Shown here piece after piece: positions 61,961 through 64,000 of a stretch of DNA of 64,000 nt. The stretch spans positions 4,216,001 through 4,280,000 of the forward strand of contig NW_027475134.1 of the NCBI RefSeq assembly GCF_051020985.1. Reading direction: 5' to 3'. The translations under genes and the position numbers were made by a program. Source of the stretch: Nomia melanderi (Eukaryota; Arthropoda; Insecta; Hymenoptera; Halictidae). The number at the start of each line of letters is the position of its first letter. The stretch's first letter is position 1. A model generated the notes under the pieces. That model was given only the letters and a program-made list of their open reading frames with translations, was not told where the DNA came from and made no database searches.

Positions 61961-64000
61961 ATCTGGTGATATCTCGGGTGCTATTACAGATAGCGCAATA
62001 AATCAAAGTGCATTGTCTGTAGGAGGCCCTGGCGCATGAATCTGTGCAGCGGGAACGACCTCGGACCACCAGGGGCCGAGAAAACGACCGTCTCATGGGG
62101 CCGGACGCTCAGGGTCAGTGAAAAATCCAATATATATCTGGTGATATCTCGGGTGCTATTACAGATATAGCAATAAATCAAAGTGCATTGTCTGTAGGAG
62201 GCCCTGGCAAATGAATGTGTGCAACGGGAACGACCCCGGACCACCAGGGGCCGAGAAAACCACAGTCTCATGGGGCCGGACACTCAAGGTCAGGGGAAAA
62301 TCCAATATAGATCTGGTGATATCTCGGGTGCTATTACAGATAGCGCAATACATCAAAGTGCATTGTCTGTAGGAGGCCCTGGCGCATGAATCTGGCCAGC
62401 GGGAACGACCTCGGACCACCAGCGGCCGAGAGAACCACCGTCTCATGGGGCCGGACACTCAGGGTCGGGGAAAAATCCAATATATATCTGGTGATATCTC
62501 GGGTGCTAATAGAGATAGCGCAATAAACCAAAGTGAATTGTCTGCAGGAGGCCCTGGCGCATGAATCTGTGCAGCGGGAACGATCTCGGACCATCAGGGG
62601 CCGAGACATCCACCGTCTCATGGGGCCGGACACTCAGGGTCAGGGAAAAATCCAATATATATCTGGTGATATCTCGGGTGCTATTACAGATAGCGCAATA
62701 AATCAAAGTGCATTGTCTGTAGGAGGCCCTGGCGCATGAATCTGTGCAGCGGGAACGACCTCGGACCACCAGGGCCCGAGAAAACCACAGTCTCATGGGG
62801 CCGGACACTCAGGGTCAGGGGAAAATCCAATATAGATCTGGTGATATCTCGGGTGCTATTACAGATAGCGCAATAAACCAAAGTGAATTATCTGCAGGAG
62901 GCCCTTGCGCATGAATCTGTGCAACGGGAACGTCCTCGGCCCACCAGGGGCCGAGAAAACCACAGTCTCATGGGGCCGGACACTCAGGGTCAGGGGAAAA
63001 TCCAATATAGATCTGGTGATATCTCGGCTGCTATTACAGATAGCGCAATAAATCAAAGTGCATTACCTGTAGGAGGCCCTGGCGCATGAATCTGTGCAGC
63101 GGGAACGTCCTCGGACCTCCAGGGGCCGAGACAACGATCGTCTCATGGGGCCGGACACTCAGGGTCAGGGTAAAATCCAATATATATCTGGTGATGTCTC
63201 GGGTGCTATTAGAGATAGCGCAATAAACCAAAGTGAATTATCTGCAGGAGGCCCTGGCGCATGAATCTGTGCAGCGGGAACGACCGCGGACCACCAGGGG
63301 CCGAGAAAACGACCGTCTCATGGGGCCGGACACTCAGGGTCAGTGAAAAATCCAATATATATCTGCTGATATCTCGGGTGCTATTACAGATAGCGCAATA
63401 AATCAAAGTGCATTGTCTGTAGGAGGCCCTGGCGCATGAATCTGTGCAGCGGGAACGACCTCGGACCACCAGGGGCCGAGAAAACCACAGTCTCATGGGG
63501 CCGTACACTCAGGGTCAGGGGAAAATCCAATATATATCTGGTGATAACTCGGGTGCTATTAGAGATAGCGCAATAAACCAAAGTGAATTATCTGCAGGAG
63601 GCCCTGGCGCATGAATCTGTGCAGCGGGAACGACCTCGGATCACCAGGGGCCGAGAAAACTACCGTCTCATGGGGCCGGATACTCAGGGTCAGGGGAAAA
63701 TCCAATATAGATCTGGTGATATCTCGGGCGCTATTACAGATAGCACAATAAATCAAAGTGCATTACCTGTAGGAGGCCCTGGCGCATGAATCTGTGCAGC
63801 GGGGACGTCCTCGGACCGCCAGGGGCCAAGACAACGACCGTCTCATGGGGCCGGACACTCAGGGTCAGGGTAAAATCCAATATATATCTGGTGATATGTC
63901 GGGTGCTATTACAGATATCGCAATAAATCAAAGTGCATTGTCTGTAGGAGGTCCTGGCGCATGAATCTGTGCAGCGGGAACGACCTCGGACCACCAGGGG
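61961..64000 (+). repeat. Poorly ordered monomers at right edge
   Basis: About twelve monomers without a clear long-range copy, except that 62.3-62.6 kb resembles 60.75-61.05 kb (offset 1,575, nine monomers). Private changes are common: GATATAGCAATAAATC (62,165), GGCAAATGAATG (62,207), GATGTCTC (63,193), GATAACTC (63,543) and GATATGTC (63,893). EcoRV sites are lost more often here, consistent with weaker homogenisation toward an array edge or HOR boundary. Confidence 0.72.

Larger units (their letters stand above)
1..64000. repeat. Tandem satellite array, ~175-bp monomer, ~365 copies
   Basis: The same ~175-bp unit repeats head to tail from the first to the last base without reversal or interruption. 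Landmarks recurring in nearly every monomer are GATATC, GCGCAATAAA, GGAGGCCCTGGCGCATGA, GCAGCGGGAACG, CCACCAGGGGCCGA, GTCTCATGGGGCCGGACACT and AAAATCCAATATATATCT. Monomers are 175 bp, with occasional 174- or 176-bp forms. Base composition of a typical monomer is 92 G+C of 175, with 8 CpG. No stretch over 300 bases lacks the repeat. This architecture is typical of eukaryotic centromeric or pericentromeric heterochromatin; that location is inferred. The family and species are not recognised. Rolling-circle or amplified plasmid DNA is unlikely, given the divergence among monomers and the long-range higher-order periods. Confidence 0.97.

Noticed and set aside
1..64000. CRISPR array or bacterial repeat region
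   Set aside because: The whole 175-bp unit is conserved; there are no short repeats separated by unique spacers and no cas-like genes.
1..64000. Human alpha satellite or another named centromeric satellite
   Set aside because: The period is similar (171 against 175 bp), but I see no alpha-satellite sequence and no CENP-B box. I could not match it from memory to any other named family, so no name is given.
1..64000. Telomeric repeats, rRNA or tRNA genes
   Set aside because: No TTAGGG-type runs, no cloverleaf-like gene and no rRNA signature were seen; the array is uniform.
1..64000. Tandem protein-coding repeat such as a zinc-finger or polyubiquitin-like gene
   Set aside because: The unit length is not a multiple of three and stop codons occur in every frame within two monomers.

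Overview
The whole 64-kb window is one uninterrupted head-to-tail array of a ~175-bp, ~53% GC satellite monomer (about 365 copies, all in the same orientation). I see no protein-coding gene, no RNA gene, no CRISPR array, no transposon and no unique sequence. The open reading frames present are by-products of the repeat: 175 = 1 mod 3, so each frame cycles through all three phases and ends within about 300-370 bp. Long homogeneous satellite of this kind indicates a eukaryotic chromosome, most likely a centromeric or pericentromeric block from a long-read assembly. I do not recognise the family and do not name a species. It does not look like human alpha satellite or the mouse satellites as I know them.

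The monomer has an AT-rich end carrying a CCAAT/TATATAT-like stretch and an EcoRV-type GATATC, then an AATAAA hexamer, then a GC-rich half. The GC-rich half holds a conserved CTCGG...CCGAG inverted repeat whose interior (CCACCAGGGGCC) is one base away from the vertebrate CTCF core. Two linked variant classes occur in the first ~50 bp: class P (TTAGAG..., with a PstI CTGCAG) and class N (TTACAG..., with CTGTAG). They are mixed along the array together with recombinant forms.

Monomers are organised into at least four higher-order repeat (HOR) families. HOR I (1-15.7 kb) has a 6,479-bp, 37-monomer unit that is itself a 19-mer (3,327 bp) plus a related 18-mer (3,152 bp); a diverged 176-bp monomer with XhoI and EagI sites marks it. 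HOR II (15.7-19.8, 24.1-32.0 and 34.2-39.6 kb) has a 4,202-bp, 24-monomer unit. HOR III (32.0-34.2 and 39.6-50.2 kb) has a 4,024-4,025-bp, 23-monomer unit and takes part in a 7,529-bp II+III composite repeat. HOR IV (52.2-62.0 kb) has a 3,151-bp, 18-monomer unit; its second copy has grown by exactly seven monomers to 4,376 bp through nested dimer and hexamer duplications. Poorly ordered monomers lie at 50.2-52.2 kb and 62.0-64 kb.

Blocks of one family lie inside another: a 4.3-kb HOR I island in HOR II, and a 2.2-kb HOR III island in HOR II. Junctions fall within shared monomer sequence and in monomer register, so array evolution here appears to run by in-register unequal exchange or conversion. 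Long-range copies differ at only a few bases where I compared them. The new biology, if any, is an apparently undescribed satellite family with three conserved dyads per monomer, no canonical CENP-B box, and a periodic CTCF-like motif.
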